A DNA stretch of 64,000 nucleotides, taken from assembly GCF_050871315.1 (NCBI RefSeq), contig NZ_JBJLRE010000026.1; one strand, written 5' to 3'. The notes under the pieces were generated by a model. That model saw only the letters and a list, made by a program, of their open reading frames with translations, did no database searches and had not been told where the DNA came from. Below are positions 18,180-26,576 of the stretch, piece by piece. Numbering within the stretch: the stretch's first letter is position 1; the number at the start of each line of letters is the position of its first letter. Position numbers and translations under genes: made by a program. The stretch comes from Kineococcus gynurae. Its GTDB lineage: Bacteria > Actinomycetota > Actinomycetes > Actinomycetales > Kineococcaceae.

Positions 18180-19460
18180 TCAGTGAGCCACGCCGGCGGC
18201 GCCGTGCTCGTCGACGAGACGGCCGGTCACGAACCGCTCGAGGGTGAACGGGGCGTTCAGCGGGTGCGCCTCGTCGTGGGCGATGGTGTGCGCGAGGCAC
18301 CACCCGACCCCCGGGGTGGCCTTGAAACCACCGGTGCCCCAACCGCAGTTCAGGTACACGTTGTCGAACGGGGTCTTGCCGACGATCGGCGACGCGTCCG
18401 CCGTGACGTCGACGATGCCGCCCCAGGTGCGCAGCAGGTGCGCCCGGGCGAAGACCGGGAAGAGTTCCACCGCGGCGGCCATCTGGCGCTCGATGATGTG
18501 GAACGCGCCGCGCTGGCCGTACCCGTTGTAGGAGTCGACCCCGGCTCCCATGACCAGTTCGCCCTTGTGGGCCTGGGACACGTACACGTGCACCGCGTTG
18601 GACATGACGATGGTCGGGTGGACCGGCTCCAGCAGTTCGGAGACCAGGGCCTGCAACGGGTGCGACTGGACCGGGACCGGGAGACCGAGCTGGTCGGTCA
18701 GCGTCGAGGTCGACCCGGCCGCGGTCAGGGCGACCTGGCCGCAGGCGATGTCGCCGCGGGTCGTCCGGACCCCGGTCACCTTGTTCCCGTCGGTGACGAA
18801 ACCCGTCACCTCGCAGTTCTGGATGATGTCCACGCCGGCCTCGTCGCAACGACGGGCGAAACCCCAGGCCACGTAGTCGTGCTTGGCGATCCCGGCGCGC
18901 GGCTGGTACGTCGCCCCGAGGACGGGGTAACGGATCTCGGCCGAGGTGTTGACGATCGGGCAGACCTTGCGGACCTCGTCCGGCTCCAGCCATTCCGCGT
19001 CGACCCCGTTGAGGCGGTTCGCCTCGACGCGGCGGACCGAGTCCCGGACGTCCTGCAGCGTGTGGGCGAGGTTGAGCACCCCGCGCTGGGAGAACAGGAT
19101 CGGGTAGCCGAGGTCCTCCTCGAGGCCCTCCCACAGCTTGAGGGAGTGCTCGTAGATCCCCGCCGACTCGTCCCAGAGGTAGTTGGACCGGATGAGGGTG
19201 GTGTTCCGGGCCATGTTGCCGCCGGCCAGCCAGCCCTTCTCCAGCACCGCCACGTTGGTGATGCCGTGGTTCTTGGCCAGGTAGTGCGCGGTCGCGAGAC
19301 CGTGACCGCCACCGCCGACGATCACGACGTCGTAGGAGGGCTTCGGGTCGGGGTTGCGCCACAGGAAGTCGGGGTGCTCGGGCAGATCGGCCCCCGGCGT
19401 GCGGGGCGGCGGCGCGTACGCCGCCCCCGGGTCGGTCGCCAACGCATCCACCGTGGTCAT
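18180..19460 (-). CDS. soxB: Sarcosine oxidase beta subunit
   Basis: 426 aa DAO-type flavoprotein carrying the catalytic site that oxidises sarcosine to glycine and H2O2. GGGGHG at 49-54 binds FAD; the segment GIAKHDYVAW with His194 corresponds to the covalent FMN site in corynebacterial SoxB. Start ATG 19460 is chosen over a GTG 39 bp upstream because GGAGGG lies 6 bp before it. First gene of the sox-dmg-sdaA-purU run; the putative operator lies 113 bp upstream. Confidence 0.95.
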   Translation of the reverse strand: MTTVDALATDPGAAYAPPPRTPGADLPEHPDFLWRNPDPKPSYDVVIVGGGGHGLATAHYLAKNHGITNVAVLEKGWLAGGNMARNTTLIRSNYLWDESAGIYEHSLKLWEGLEEDLGYPILFSQRGVLNLAHTLQDVRDSVRRVEANRLNGVDAEWLEPDEVRKVCPIVNTSAEIRYPVLGATYQPRAGIAKHDYVAWGFARRCDEAGVDIIQNCEVTGFVTDGNKVTGVRTTRGDIACGQVALTAAGSTSTLTDQLGLPVPVQSHPLQALVSELLEPVHPTIVMSNAVHVYVSQAHKGELVMGAGVDSYNGYGQRGAFHIIERQMAAAVELFPVFARAHLLRTWGGIVDVTADASPIVGKTPFDNVYLNCGWGTGGFKATPGVGWCLAHTIAHDEAHPLNAPFTLERFVTGRLVDEHGAAGVAH

Positions 19461-19567
19461 CGCGTTCCCTCCAGACGGGACTACCGGACGCCCGGCCACC
19501 GTCGGCCGGCCCTGCTCTACCGATCACCCCTGGCACCGACCGGGACACCGTCCCGTCGATCTCAGCG

Positions 19568-19586
19568 CGATGACTGGTATATCAAT
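19568..19586. promoter_or_regulatory. Putative GntR-type operator, site B
   Basis: ACTGGTATATCAAT at 19573-19586 differs from site A (9150-9163) at one base of 14. The preceding bases extend a second match, CGATGACTGRTAT, shared with site C at 20530. It lies in the 205-bp gap between soxB and the IclR gene, 113 bp before the soxB start. Confidence 0.65.
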
Positions 19587-19665
19587 TGCGGATGACGCTA
19601 GACCCGCCGGTCGCCGCCGTCAACCCCCGGCGATCGCCCGGCGATCCCCCGGCGATCCCCCGGCC

Positions 19666-20460
19666 TCAGACGGTCCGGGAGCGCCATCCCAGCGCGGCCG
19701 ACGCCTCCGCGGCGGCGGCCACCACCTCGGGCACCAGCTCGTCCACCCGGGCGCCGTCGAGGCGGTAGGCCGGGCCGGACACGCTGAGCGCCGCGACGAC
19801 GTCGCCGCGAGGGCCGCGCACGGGGGCCGCGACCGCCGTGAGACCGATCTCCAGCTCCTCCGAGGTGATGGCCCAACCGCGGTCGCGGACCACCGCGAGC
19901 TCCTCGGCGAGGCGCGCCCCGTCCACCTGGGTCCGTCCGGTGAAACCGGGCAGCGGTCCGGCCAGCACGGCGGCCCCCACCTCGGGGCGGAAGGCCATGA
20001 GGACCTTGCCGCTGGACGTCGCGTGCAGCGGCGTCCGCTCCCCCACCCAGTTGTGCGTGATGACCGAGGCGGACCCGCGGACCTGGTCGACGTTGACGAC
20101 CGCCCCCGAGTCGGCGACGGCGATGTTCACCGTCTCGCCAGAGCGGCGGGCCAGCCCCTCGGCGGCCGGCCGGCTGCGTCGGGTCACGTCGAGCTGGGTC
20201 GTCACGGCACCGGCCAGCCGGACGACGGCGAGCCCGAGCCGGTACCGACCCCGCTCGGCCACCTGCTCCACCAGACCGTGGGCCTCCAGTGCGGCGACGA
20301 GGCGCGAGGCGGTCGACTTGTGCACGTCCAGGGCCGCGGCCAGCTCGGTCACGCCGGCCTCGCCGAGCTCGGCCAGCAGCTCCAGGATCGAGACGGCCCG
20401 GTCGACCGACTGCACGGGGCCCGACCGGGCGACGGCAGGGTCTCCCGGGGTGACGGCCAT
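19666..20460 (-). CDS. IclR family transcriptional regulator
   Basis: 264 aa. N-terminal winged helix (about 15-75: VQSVDRAVSILELL, then AALDVHKSTASRLVAALEAHGLV), C-terminal IclR effector domain (about 95-260: RSGETVNIAV, PLHATSSGKVLMAF, GWAITSEELEIGLTAVAAPV). Such proteins respond to small carbon compounds. Lies just upstream of and codirectional with soxB, so it is a candidate regulator of the island. ATG 20460 lacks a clear ribosome site; GATACT at 20468-20473 ends 7 bp before it, so the message may be leaderless. Confidence 0.93.
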   Translation of the reverse strand: MAVTPGDPAVARSGPVQSVDRAVSILELLAELGEAGVTELAAALDVHKSTASRLVAALEAHGLVEQVAERGRYRLGLAVVRLAGAVTTQLDVTRRSRPAAEGLARRSGETVNIAVADSGAVVNVDQVRGSASVITHNWVGERTPLHATSSGKVLMAFRPEVGAAVLAGPLPGFTGRTQVDGARLAEELAVVRDRGWAITSEELEIGLTAVAAPVRGPRGDVVAALSVSGPAYRLDGARVDELVPEVVAAAAEASAALGWRSRTV

Positions 20461-20529
20461 ACGTCCCAGTATCGAGGTGGTCGCCCGACGATTCGTCGGC
20501 GGGCCGCGGAATTCTGGTGACCTATTGAA

Positions 20530-20551
20530 CGATGACTGATATGTTAGGGGG
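20530..20551 (+). promoter_or_regulatory. Promoter of GntR gene with operator-like site C
   Basis: CGATGACTGATAT (20530-20542) repeats the left part of site B (CGATGACTGGTAT). TATGTT (20540-20545) is a good -10 box, 6 bp before the GTG start, so the operator half-site overlaps the -10 element: a geometry fitting autorepression. Confidence 0.5.
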
Positions 20552-21211
20552 GTGTCCGTCTCCGCCGCCTCCCCCGTGACCGGCTCGTACGCCGACATGG
20601 CGTACACGCACCTGCGCGACGCCCTGCTCGTGCTGGACATCCGTCCCGGTGAACCCCTGCACGACGAGACCATCGCGCGCGACCTCGGCATCGGTCGGAC
20701 CCCCGTGCGGGAGGCCATGAAGCGCCTCGAGACCGACCGGCTGATCGTCGCCTACCCGCGCCGCGGGACCTTCGCGACCCCGGTGGACATGACCGACCTC
20801 GGCATGATCTCCGAGGTCCGTCGCACGCTGGAGCCGGTCGCCGCCGCCGGGGCCGCCACCCGCGCCGGGCTGGCCGAGCGCCGCGAGCTGGCCGACCTGG
20901 CCCGAACGGTGGCCGCCCTCGACCCGACCGCGCTGGACGCCCGCGAACTCATGCGTCACGACGTGTCCGTGCACCGGGCCATCTACCGGGCCAGCGGCAA
21001 CCAGCACCTCGAGGACGTCCTGGTCCGTCTGGACAACCTGGCCACCCGCATCTGGTGCCTCGTCCTGGACCGGTTGCCCACCTTCGGCGGGCACGTGGGC
21101 GAGCACGTGGCGCTGCTGGAGGCGGTCGTGGACGGCCGCGCCGACGAGGCCGCGGAGCTGGCCCGGGTGCACGTCGAGGGCTTCGAGCAGGCGGTCCGCG
21201 CGGTCCTCTGA
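20552..21211 (+). CDS. GntR family regulator, FCD (FadR-like) subfamily
   Basis: 219 aa. N-terminal winged helix (about 15-75) with IARDLGIGRTPVREAMKRLE, then the all-helical FCD ligand domain (about 85-215) with metal-site type His/Asp residues (MRHDVSVHRAIYRAS, GHVGEHVALLEAV). Divergent from the IclR gene. The best candidate to bind the shared motif at sites A, B and C, since FCD-type GntR proteins favour TnGTATACnA-like palindromes. The GTG start at 20552 has no spaced ribosome site (a G-run abuts it) but a -10 box 6 bp upstream, indicating a leaderless message. Confidence 0.93.
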   Translation: MSVSAASPVTGSYADMAYTHLRDALLVLDIRPGEPLHDETIARDLGIGRTPVREAMKRLETDRLIVAYPRRGTFATPVDMTDLGMISEVRRTLEPVAAAGAATRAGLAERRELADLARTVAALDPTALDARELMRHDVSVHRAIYRASGNQHLEDVLVRLDNLATRIWCLVLDRLPTFGGHVGEHVALLEAVVDGRADEAAELARVHVEGFEQAVRAVL

Positions 21212-21249
21212 CCGCCCGGGGCCCACTTCTGACCGCCCGGGGCCCACTT
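21208..21249. repeat. Tandem 21-bp direct repeat spanning the GntR stop codon
   Basis: Two identical adjacent copies (21208-21228 and 21229-21249) of the unit beginning ctgaccgcccgggg. The GntR stop TGA (21209-21211) lies in the first copy; a second in-phase TGA copy follows. Probably a recent slippage duplication. Confidence 0.85.
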
Positions 21250-21301
21250 CGCCCGACACTTGGGCACATTGCGCGGTCAGCAGGCGGTCGGATGCGACAA
21301 G

Positions 21302-21778
21302 ATGTCGCTCGTGCGCCGTCTCGACAGCATCGATGCCCGGATCCTGCTCGCGCTGGACGAGGACCCGCGAGCCACCGTGCTGGGGCTGTCCCGGCAGCTC
21401 AACCTCGCCCGGGGCACCGTGCAGTCGCACCTCGAGCGCCTCGAGGCCGACGGGATCCTGCACCGCTTCTCCCGCCGCCTGGCCCCCGCCGCCCTGGGGT
21501 TCACCGTCTCGGCGTTCGTGATGATCGAGATCACCCAGGGCAAGCAGGAGGACACCCTCAACCGCCTGCGGGACACCCCGGAGGTCCTCGAGGTCCACGG
21601 GATCACCGGCGACGGCGACCTGATGTGCCGCGTGGTCGCCCGCGACGCCGACGACCTCTACCGGGTCGGGCAGGAGCTGCTGTCCATCCCGGGGGTCGTG
21701 CGCACCCGGACCTCGCTCGCGATGCGCGAGCTCGTGCCCTACCGGGTCGACCCGCTGCTCACCGACCTCGCGACCTGA
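21302..21778 (+). CDS. Lrp/AsnC family transcriptional regulator
   Basis: 158 aa. N-terminal helix-turn-helix (about 5-60: LDSIDARILLALDEDPRATV, LNLARGTVQSHLERLEADGIL), C-terminal RAM domain (about 75-150) with VHGITGDGDLMCRVVARDADDLYRV. Start ATG 21302 gives the family N-terminus; longer starts add unrelated residues. Local or global amino-acid responsive regulator; target unknown. It sits between the GntR gene and aroC on the same strand. Confidence 0.92.
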   Translation: MSLVRRLDSIDARILLALDEDPRATVLGLSRQLNLARGTVQSHLERLEADGILHRFSRRLAPAALGFTVSAFVMIEITQGKQEDTLNRLRDTPEVLEVHGITGDGDLMCRVVARDADDLYRVGQELLSIPGVVRTRTSLAMRELVPYRVDPLLTDLAT

Positions 21779-21817
21779 CCGCCGGACCGCCTCCGCCGGT
21801 ACGGCAGAATCGGGGGC

Positions 21818-23056
21818 GTGCTGCGCTGGTTGACCTCAGGCGAATCCCACGGACCCGCCCTGGCCGGGATCCTCGAAGGGCTGCCCGCCGGGGTGGCGGT
21901 GAGCAGCAAGGAGATCCGCGACGCCCTCGCCCGCCGACGGCTGGGGCACGGGCGCGGAGCCCGGATGAGCTTCGAGCAGGACGAGCTGGAGATCATCGGC
22001 GGCATCCGCCACGGACTGACCCAGGGCGGGCCGATCGCGCTGCGCATCGGCAACTCCGAGTGGCCGCGCTGGAAGGACGTCATGGCCGCCGACCCGGCGG
22101 ACGAGGACGGACGCCGTTACGACGAACCCGGCCGCCTGCCCGCTCGCGGCCGCTCGGCCCCGCTGACCCGGCCCCGTCCGGGGCACGCCGACCTCACCGG
22201 CATGCAGAAGTACGACTTCGACGACGCCCGACCGGTCCTGGAGCGGGCCTCGGCCCGCGAGACCGCGACCCGGGTGGCGCTCGGGGAGGTCGCCCGACGC
22301 TTCCTGGAGCAGACCGTCGAGGCCGACGTCGTCTCCCACGTCGTCTCTCTGGGCACGGTGACCGCCCCCGACGGGGTGGTCCCCGGCCGGGGCGAGCGCG
22401 ACCGGATCGACGCCGACCCGGTGCGCTGCACCGACCCCGCCACCTCGGCGGCGATGGTCGCCGAGGTCGACGCGGCCCACCAGGAGGGCGACACCCTGGG
22501 CGGCGTGGTCGAGGTCGTCGTCCACGGCCTGCCGCCGGGGCTCGGCTCCTACGTGCACTGGGACCGCAAGCTCGACGCCCGCCTGGCCGCGGCCCTCATG
22601 GGCATCCAGGCCATCAAGGGCGTCGAGGTCGGCGACGGCTTCGAGACCGCCCGCCGTCGCGGCTCGGCCGCCCACGACGAGATCGAGCGGACGGACGCGG
22701 GGGACGGCGCCGACGGCCTGACCGTCCGCCGTCGCACCGACCGCGCCGGGGGCATCGAGGGGGGCATGACCAACGGCGAGACCCTCCGGGTGCGCGCGGC
22801 CATGAAGCCCATCTCGACCGTCCCGCGCGCTCTCGACACCGTCGACACCGCCTCGGGCGGGGTCGCGCAGGCCATCGCGCAGCGCTCCGACGTGTGCGCG
22901 GTCCCCGCCGCCGGGGTCGTGGCCGAGGCCATGGTGGCGCTCGTGCTGGCCGACGCCGTCCTGGAGAAGTTCGGCGGTGACACCGTCACCCAGGTGCGGG
23001 CCAACGTGCAGACCTACCTCGACGGGTTGCGGATCCGTACCGCCCCGCCCGCCTGA
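21818..23056 (+). CDS. aroC: Chorismate synthase
   Basis: 412 aa, catalysing the last shikimate step, EPSP to chorismate, with reduced FMN. Family blocks: LTSGESHGPALAGILEGLPAG at the N-terminus, RLGHGRGARM, RPGHADLTGMQKY, RETATRVALGEVARRFLE, and GGIEGGMTNGE with the FMN-binding region near the C-terminus. The usual downstream aroK/aroB genes are absent here; a convergent hairpin follows. GTG 21818 is preceded by CAGAAT at 21805-21810 and no ribosome site, consistent with leaderless translation. Confidence 0.97.
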   Translation: MLRWLTSGESHGPALAGILEGLPAGVAVSSKEIRDALARRRLGHGRGARMSFEQDELEIIGGIRHGLTQGGPIALRIGNSEWPRWKDVMAADPADEDGRRYDEPGRLPARGRSAPLTRPRPGHADLTGMQKYDFDDARPVLERASARETATRVALGEVARRFLEQTVEADVVSHVVSLGTVTAPDGVVPGRGERDRIDADPVRCTDPATSAAMVAEVDAAHQEGDTLGGVVEVVVHGLPPGLGSYVHWDRKLDARLAAALMGIQAIKGVEVGDGFETARRRGSAAHDEIERTDAGDGADGLTVRRRTDRAGGIEGGMTNGETLRVRAAMKPISTVPRALDTVDTASGGVAQAIAQRSDVCAVPAAGVVAEAMVALVLADAVLEKFGGDTVTQVRANVQTYLDGLRIRTAPPA

Positions 23057-23106
23057 CGACGCACGCCGACCGGGAGCGTCCGACCCGGGAGGCCCCCCGC
23101 CCCTCA

Positions 23107-23153
23107 CCCCGTGACCAAGGAATCCCGGACCGGGAATTCCTTGATCACGGGGG
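23107..23153. terminator. Bidirectional hairpin between aroC and M28 peptidase gene (repeat family copy 1)
   Basis: Arms CCCCGTGACCAAGGAATCCCGG and the complementary CCGGGAATTCCTTGATCACGGGG pair with one mismatch and one bulge. It lies between convergent genes. The core GTGA[T/C]CAAGGAAT is shared with the hairpin at 62160-62220, so this is a dispersed element as well as a probable terminator. Confidence 0.8.
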
Positions 23154-23164
23154 TGGGGGTGGGG

Positions 23165-24655
23165 TCAGGCCGCACCCTCCAGGGTGGTCGTGGCCAGCGG
23201 ACGCGCCTCACCGCGACGGCTGAGGTCCGGGAACAGACCGGTCCGCGTGCGGGCCATGACGTAGGTGGCGTGCGCCGCCGCGTCGCCGAGCTCGGCCAGG
23301 GCGTCGGTGTTCAGCGAGGAGATGTCGTCGCACGGCGTGTGGTAGCAGTCGTCGTACGCCTCCCCCGCGGTCCCGCCGAACGTCGCGGCCTGCTCCTCGG
23401 TCTTGATCTCCTCGGCCCCGCTGAACAGGCCACCGGCCGGGATCCCGGCCGCGATGAAGGGCCCGTAGTCCGACCGTCCGTCGAACGCGGTCTCGACCGA
23501 GCCGCCGGCCCGCTTCTGCAGGTAGTCGGTGAAGACGGTCTCGATGGCGTCGGATCCGGGCGGGCCGGCGGTGCCGAACGCCGAACCGTCACCGTCGTAG
23601 ACGAACGGGACGTAGTTCTTCGAACCGAGCATGTCGAAGTTCAGGTTCGCGTAGGTCTGGTCGAGCTCGGTGTCGCTGAGGTTCGCGACGTAGTGCTCGG
23701 CCCCGAGCAGACCCAGTTCCTCGGCCCCCCAGAACGCGAACCGGATGCGCTGGCGGTTCTGCACCCCGAGTTCCGACATCTCCTCGGCGATCTCCAGGAT
23801 CGTCGCGGTCCCGCTGCCGTTGTCGTTGATCCCCGCCCCCTCGCCGACGCTGTCGAGGTGGGCGCCCACGACGACCGTCCGGGCCGGGTCCCCGGTCGGG
23901 GAGTCGGCCAGGATGTTCCAGGTCGTGCGCTGCTCGGCGAGGACGTCGACGTTGAGGGAGAACTCACCGCCGTCGGCGGCCGCGGCGATCTGCTCACCGG
24001 CCGCCTGGCTCACCCCCACGACCGGGATGTCGACGATCCCGGCCTCGCCGAGCGTTCCGTTCAACGGAGTCTCCGGGTCGGCCTCACCGGCGTTCGCGAC
24101 GACCACCCCTGCCGCCCCGGCGGCCTCGGCGTTGACGGCCTTCTGGGCGAACGGGCAGGTCCCGCGGTGGACGAGGGCGATGGCCCCGGCGGTGAACCCG
24201 GCGAAGTCGGAGGCCTCGCAGCCACTGGTCGAGGGGAACGGGGCCGGGTCGATCTCCTCGACCGAACCGGTGACGGAACCGTTGCCGGAGTAGGTCATCC
24301 GGATCGCGGCGTAGTCCTCTTCGGCCGGTGCGGTCTGGACGAAGGACGTCGGGGTCGTCTCCTCCTCGTAGGCGAACTCGAACGGCTGCCACGTGACGTC
24401 GTACCCGGCCCGGACCAGCACGCGCTCCACGTACCGGGCCGACGCCTCGTAACCGGGGGTCCCCGCCGCGCGGTTGCCGTCGTTGGCGTTCGCGATGCGT
24501 TGCAGGGCCCGGGCGTGCCCGAGGATGCCGTTGACGGTCACGGCCTTGGTCAGCTGGTAGCTGTTGATGTTGTCGACGGCCGACGCCGGGGTCACCGGGA
24601 CGGCCAGCATGCCCGCGGTCAACGCGACCGTGGACAGCAGAACCTTCGTGCGCAC
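23165..24655 (-). CDS. Secreted M28 family zinc aminopeptidase with PA domain
   Basis: 496 aa exported peptidase of the Streptomyces griseus aminopeptidase type. N-terminal signal peptide with cleavage likely after ASA at about residue 26. PA (protease-associated) insert at about 110-245 (ALVHRGTCPFAQKAVNA, GAAGVVVAN). Catalytic domain with zinc ligands His266 (GAHLDSV), Asp278 (INDNGSG), Glu312/313 (WGAEELG), Asp341 (NFDMLG) and His439 (CYHTPCD). I place the start at GTG 24655 because GGAGG lies 6 bp before it; an ATG at 24661 directly abuts the same GGAGG. Releases N-terminal amino acids outside the cell. Confidence 0.93.
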   Translation of the reverse strand: MRTKVLLSTVALTAGMLAVPVTPASAVDNINSYQLTKAVTVNGILGHARALQRIANANDGNRAAGTPGYEASARYVERVLVRAGYDVTWQPFEFAYEEETTPTSFVQTAPAEEDYAAIRMTYSGNGSVTGSVEEIDPAPFPSTSGCEASDFAGFTAGAIALVHRGTCPFAQKAVNAEAAGAAGVVVANAGEADPETPLNGTLGEAGIVDIPVVGVSQAAGEQIAAAADGGEFSLNVDVLAEQRTTWNILADSPTGDPARTVVVGAHLDSVGEGAGINDNGSGTATILEIAEEMSELGVQNRQRIRFAFWGAEELGLLGAEHYVANLSDTELDQTYANLNFDMLGSKNYVPFVYDGDGSAFGTAGPPGSDAIETVFTDYLQKRAGGSVETAFDGRSDYGPFIAAGIPAGGLFSGAEEIKTEEQAATFGGTAGEAYDDCYHTPCDDISSLNTDALAELGDAAAHATYVMARTRTGLFPDLSRRGEARPLATTTLEGAA

Positions 24656-24724
24656 GAGCATCCTCCGAAGTTTCCGGACGAACCCGGGTGAGGGCCCGTC
24701 TCCGCTGCGTGAGGATGAACCTAC

Positions 24725-25198
24725 TCACAGGATCTGCACAGCGGAACCCCTCCGTCGCATCGGGACGTGCGGGATGCCGTCCTCGACGAACTCGGGGCCG
24801 TCGGGCGCGAAACCGAACCGGGCGTACCACCCGGCCAGGTGCGCCTGCGCGTCGAGCACCACCTCGGCGTCGGCGGACCGGTCCAACGCCCGTTCCATCA
24901 GCGCGGCCGCGAGCCCTCCGCCCCGCGCCCGGCGGGCCGTGGCGACCCGGCCGATGCGCCGGACGGGAGCACCGCCACCGGCCTCGTCCACCAGCAGGCG
25001 CAGCGTGGCCACGACCCCGTCGTCGTCCGACGCCCAGAACTGCAGCGCGCCGGGTTCGAGGTCGCGACCGTCGAGCTCGGGGTAGGCGCACTCCTGCTCC
25101 ACGACGAACACGTCGACGCGCAACCGGAGGATCGCGTACAGCAGCTCCGGGTCGAGCTCCCGCACCGGGGCGACGCCGAACGTCAGCCCGGGCGGCAT
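24725..25198 (-). CDS. GNAT family N-acetyltransferase (ElaA type)
   Basis: 157 aa. ElaA-like N-terminus LYAILRLRVDVFVVEQECAYPELDGRD, acetyl-CoA binding segment RVATARRARGGGLAAALMERAL and C-terminal AHLAGWYARFGFAPDGPEFVEDGIPH. Substrate unknown. Starts one base after the purA stop codon, so it is cotranscribed with purA. Confidence 0.9.
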   Translation of the reverse strand: MPPGLTFGVAPVRELDPELLYAILRLRVDVFVVEQECAYPELDGRDLEPGALQFWASDDDGVVATLRLLVDEAGGGAPVRRIGRVATARRARGGGLAAALMERALDRSADAEVVLDAQAHLAGWYARFGFAPDGPEFVEDGIPHVPMRRRGSAVQIL

Positions 25199-25199
25199 C

Positions 25200-26486
25200 T
25201 CAGGAGAGCAGGTCGTGCCGGACGACCGTCTGCTCGCGGTCGGGGCCCACCCCGACCGCGGAGATCCGGGCCCCGGACATCGCCTCGAGAGCCTCCACGT
25301 AGGACTGCGCGTTCTTCGGCAGGTCCGCGAACGACCGCACGCCGCTGATGTCCTCGGTCCATCCGTCGAAGAACTCGTACACGGGTCGGGCGTGGTGGAA
25401 GTCGCTCTGCGACATGGGCATCTCCTCGTGCCGGACCCCGTCGACGTCGTAGGCGACGCACACCGGGATCCGCTCCCACCCGGTGAGGGTGTCGAGCTTC
25501 GTGAGCACGAAGTCGGTGACCCCGTTGATGCGGGCCGCGTAGCGGGAGATGACCGCGTCGTACCACCCGGTGCGTCGCGGGCGACCCGTGGTGGTCCCGA
25601 ACTCCCCGCCGTCCTGGCGCAGTTTCTCCCCGTCGGCGTCGAGCAGTTCGGTCGGGAAGGGGCCCTCGCCGACCCGCGTGGTGTAGGCCTTCACGACGGC
25701 CACGATGCGGTCGATCCGGTTCGGGGGGATGCCGGCGCCGGTGCAGGCCCCGGCCGCGGTCGCGTTCGAGGACGTGACGAAGGGGTAGGTCCCGTGGTCG
25801 ATGTCGAGCAGGGTGGCCTGCCCGCCCTCGAACAGGACGATCTCGTCGCGGTCGAGCGCCCGGGACAGTTCCAGGCTGACGTCGGCGACCATGGGGCGCA
25901 GCCGTTCCGCGTACCCGAGGAGGGTCTCGACGACCTCCTCGACCGCGACGGCCCGTCGGTTGTAGACCTTGACCAGCAGGTGGTTCTTCTGGTCGAGGGC
26001 CCCCTCGACCTTCTGCCGCAGGATGCTCTCGTCGAACAGGTCCTGGATGCGGACACCCACCCGGTTGATCTTGTCGGCGTAGGCCGGACCGATCCCGCGG
26101 CCGGTGGTCCCGATCTTGCGCTTGCCGAGGAAGCGCTCGGTCACCTTGTCCAGCACCTGGTGGTAGGGCGCGATGACGTGGGCCGAGGCCGAGACGAGGA
26201 GTTTCGAGCAGTCCACCCCGCGCGCGGACAGGGCGTCGATCTCCTGCCAGAGGACGCCGAGGTCGACCACCACGCCGTTGCCGATCACGGGCGTCACGCC
26301 GGGGGTCAGGATCCCCGAGGGCAGCAGGTGCAGGGCGTACTTCTCGTCGCCCACCACGACCGTGTGGCCGGCGTTGTTGCCGCCGTTGAACTTGACCACG
26401 TAGTCGACGCGGGCACCGAGCGCATCGGTCGCCTTGCCCTTGCCCTCGTCTCCCCACTGGGCGCCGACGAGCACGATCGCGGGCAT
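25200..26486 (-). CDS. purA: Adenylosuccinate synthetase
   Basis: 428 aa. GTP-dependent ligation of aspartate to IMP, first AMP-specific step. N-terminal GAQWGDEGKGK P-loop with catalytic Asp, NNAGHTVV with catalytic His, GTTGRGIGPAY, and GGEFGTTTGRPRRTGWYD. Full family length. ATG 26486 has GAGGGGGA upstream. In actinobacteria purA often neighbours fba and a DUF3151 gene, a partial version of which is seen here. Confidence 0.97.
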   Translation of the reverse strand: MPAIVLVGAQWGDEGKGKATDALGARVDYVVKFNGGNNAGHTVVVGDEKYALHLLPSGILTPGVTPVIGNGVVVDLGVLWQEIDALSARGVDCSKLLVSASAHVIAPYHQVLDKVTERFLGKRKIGTTGRGIGPAYADKINRVGVRIQDLFDESILRQKVEGALDQKNHLLVKVYNRRAVAVEEVVETLLGYAERLRPMVADVSLELSRALDRDEIVLFEGGQATLLDIDHGTYPFVTSSNATAAGACTGAGIPPNRIDRIVAVVKAYTTRVGEGPFPTELLDADGEKLRQDGGEFGTTTGRPRRTGWYDAVISRYAARINGVTDFVLTKLDTLTGWERIPVCVAYDVDGVRHEEMPMSQSDFHHARPVYEFFDGWTEDISGVRSFADLPKNAQSYVEALEAMSGARISAVGVGPDREQTVVRHDLLS

Positions 26487-26576
26487 GACGTGTCCCCCTC
26501 GTAAGTCACGGTGCTGGTGCAGATGCTGGTCCTGGGCCCGGGCACCCGTCCTCGAAGGGTCGCCGCAGACCGCCGG

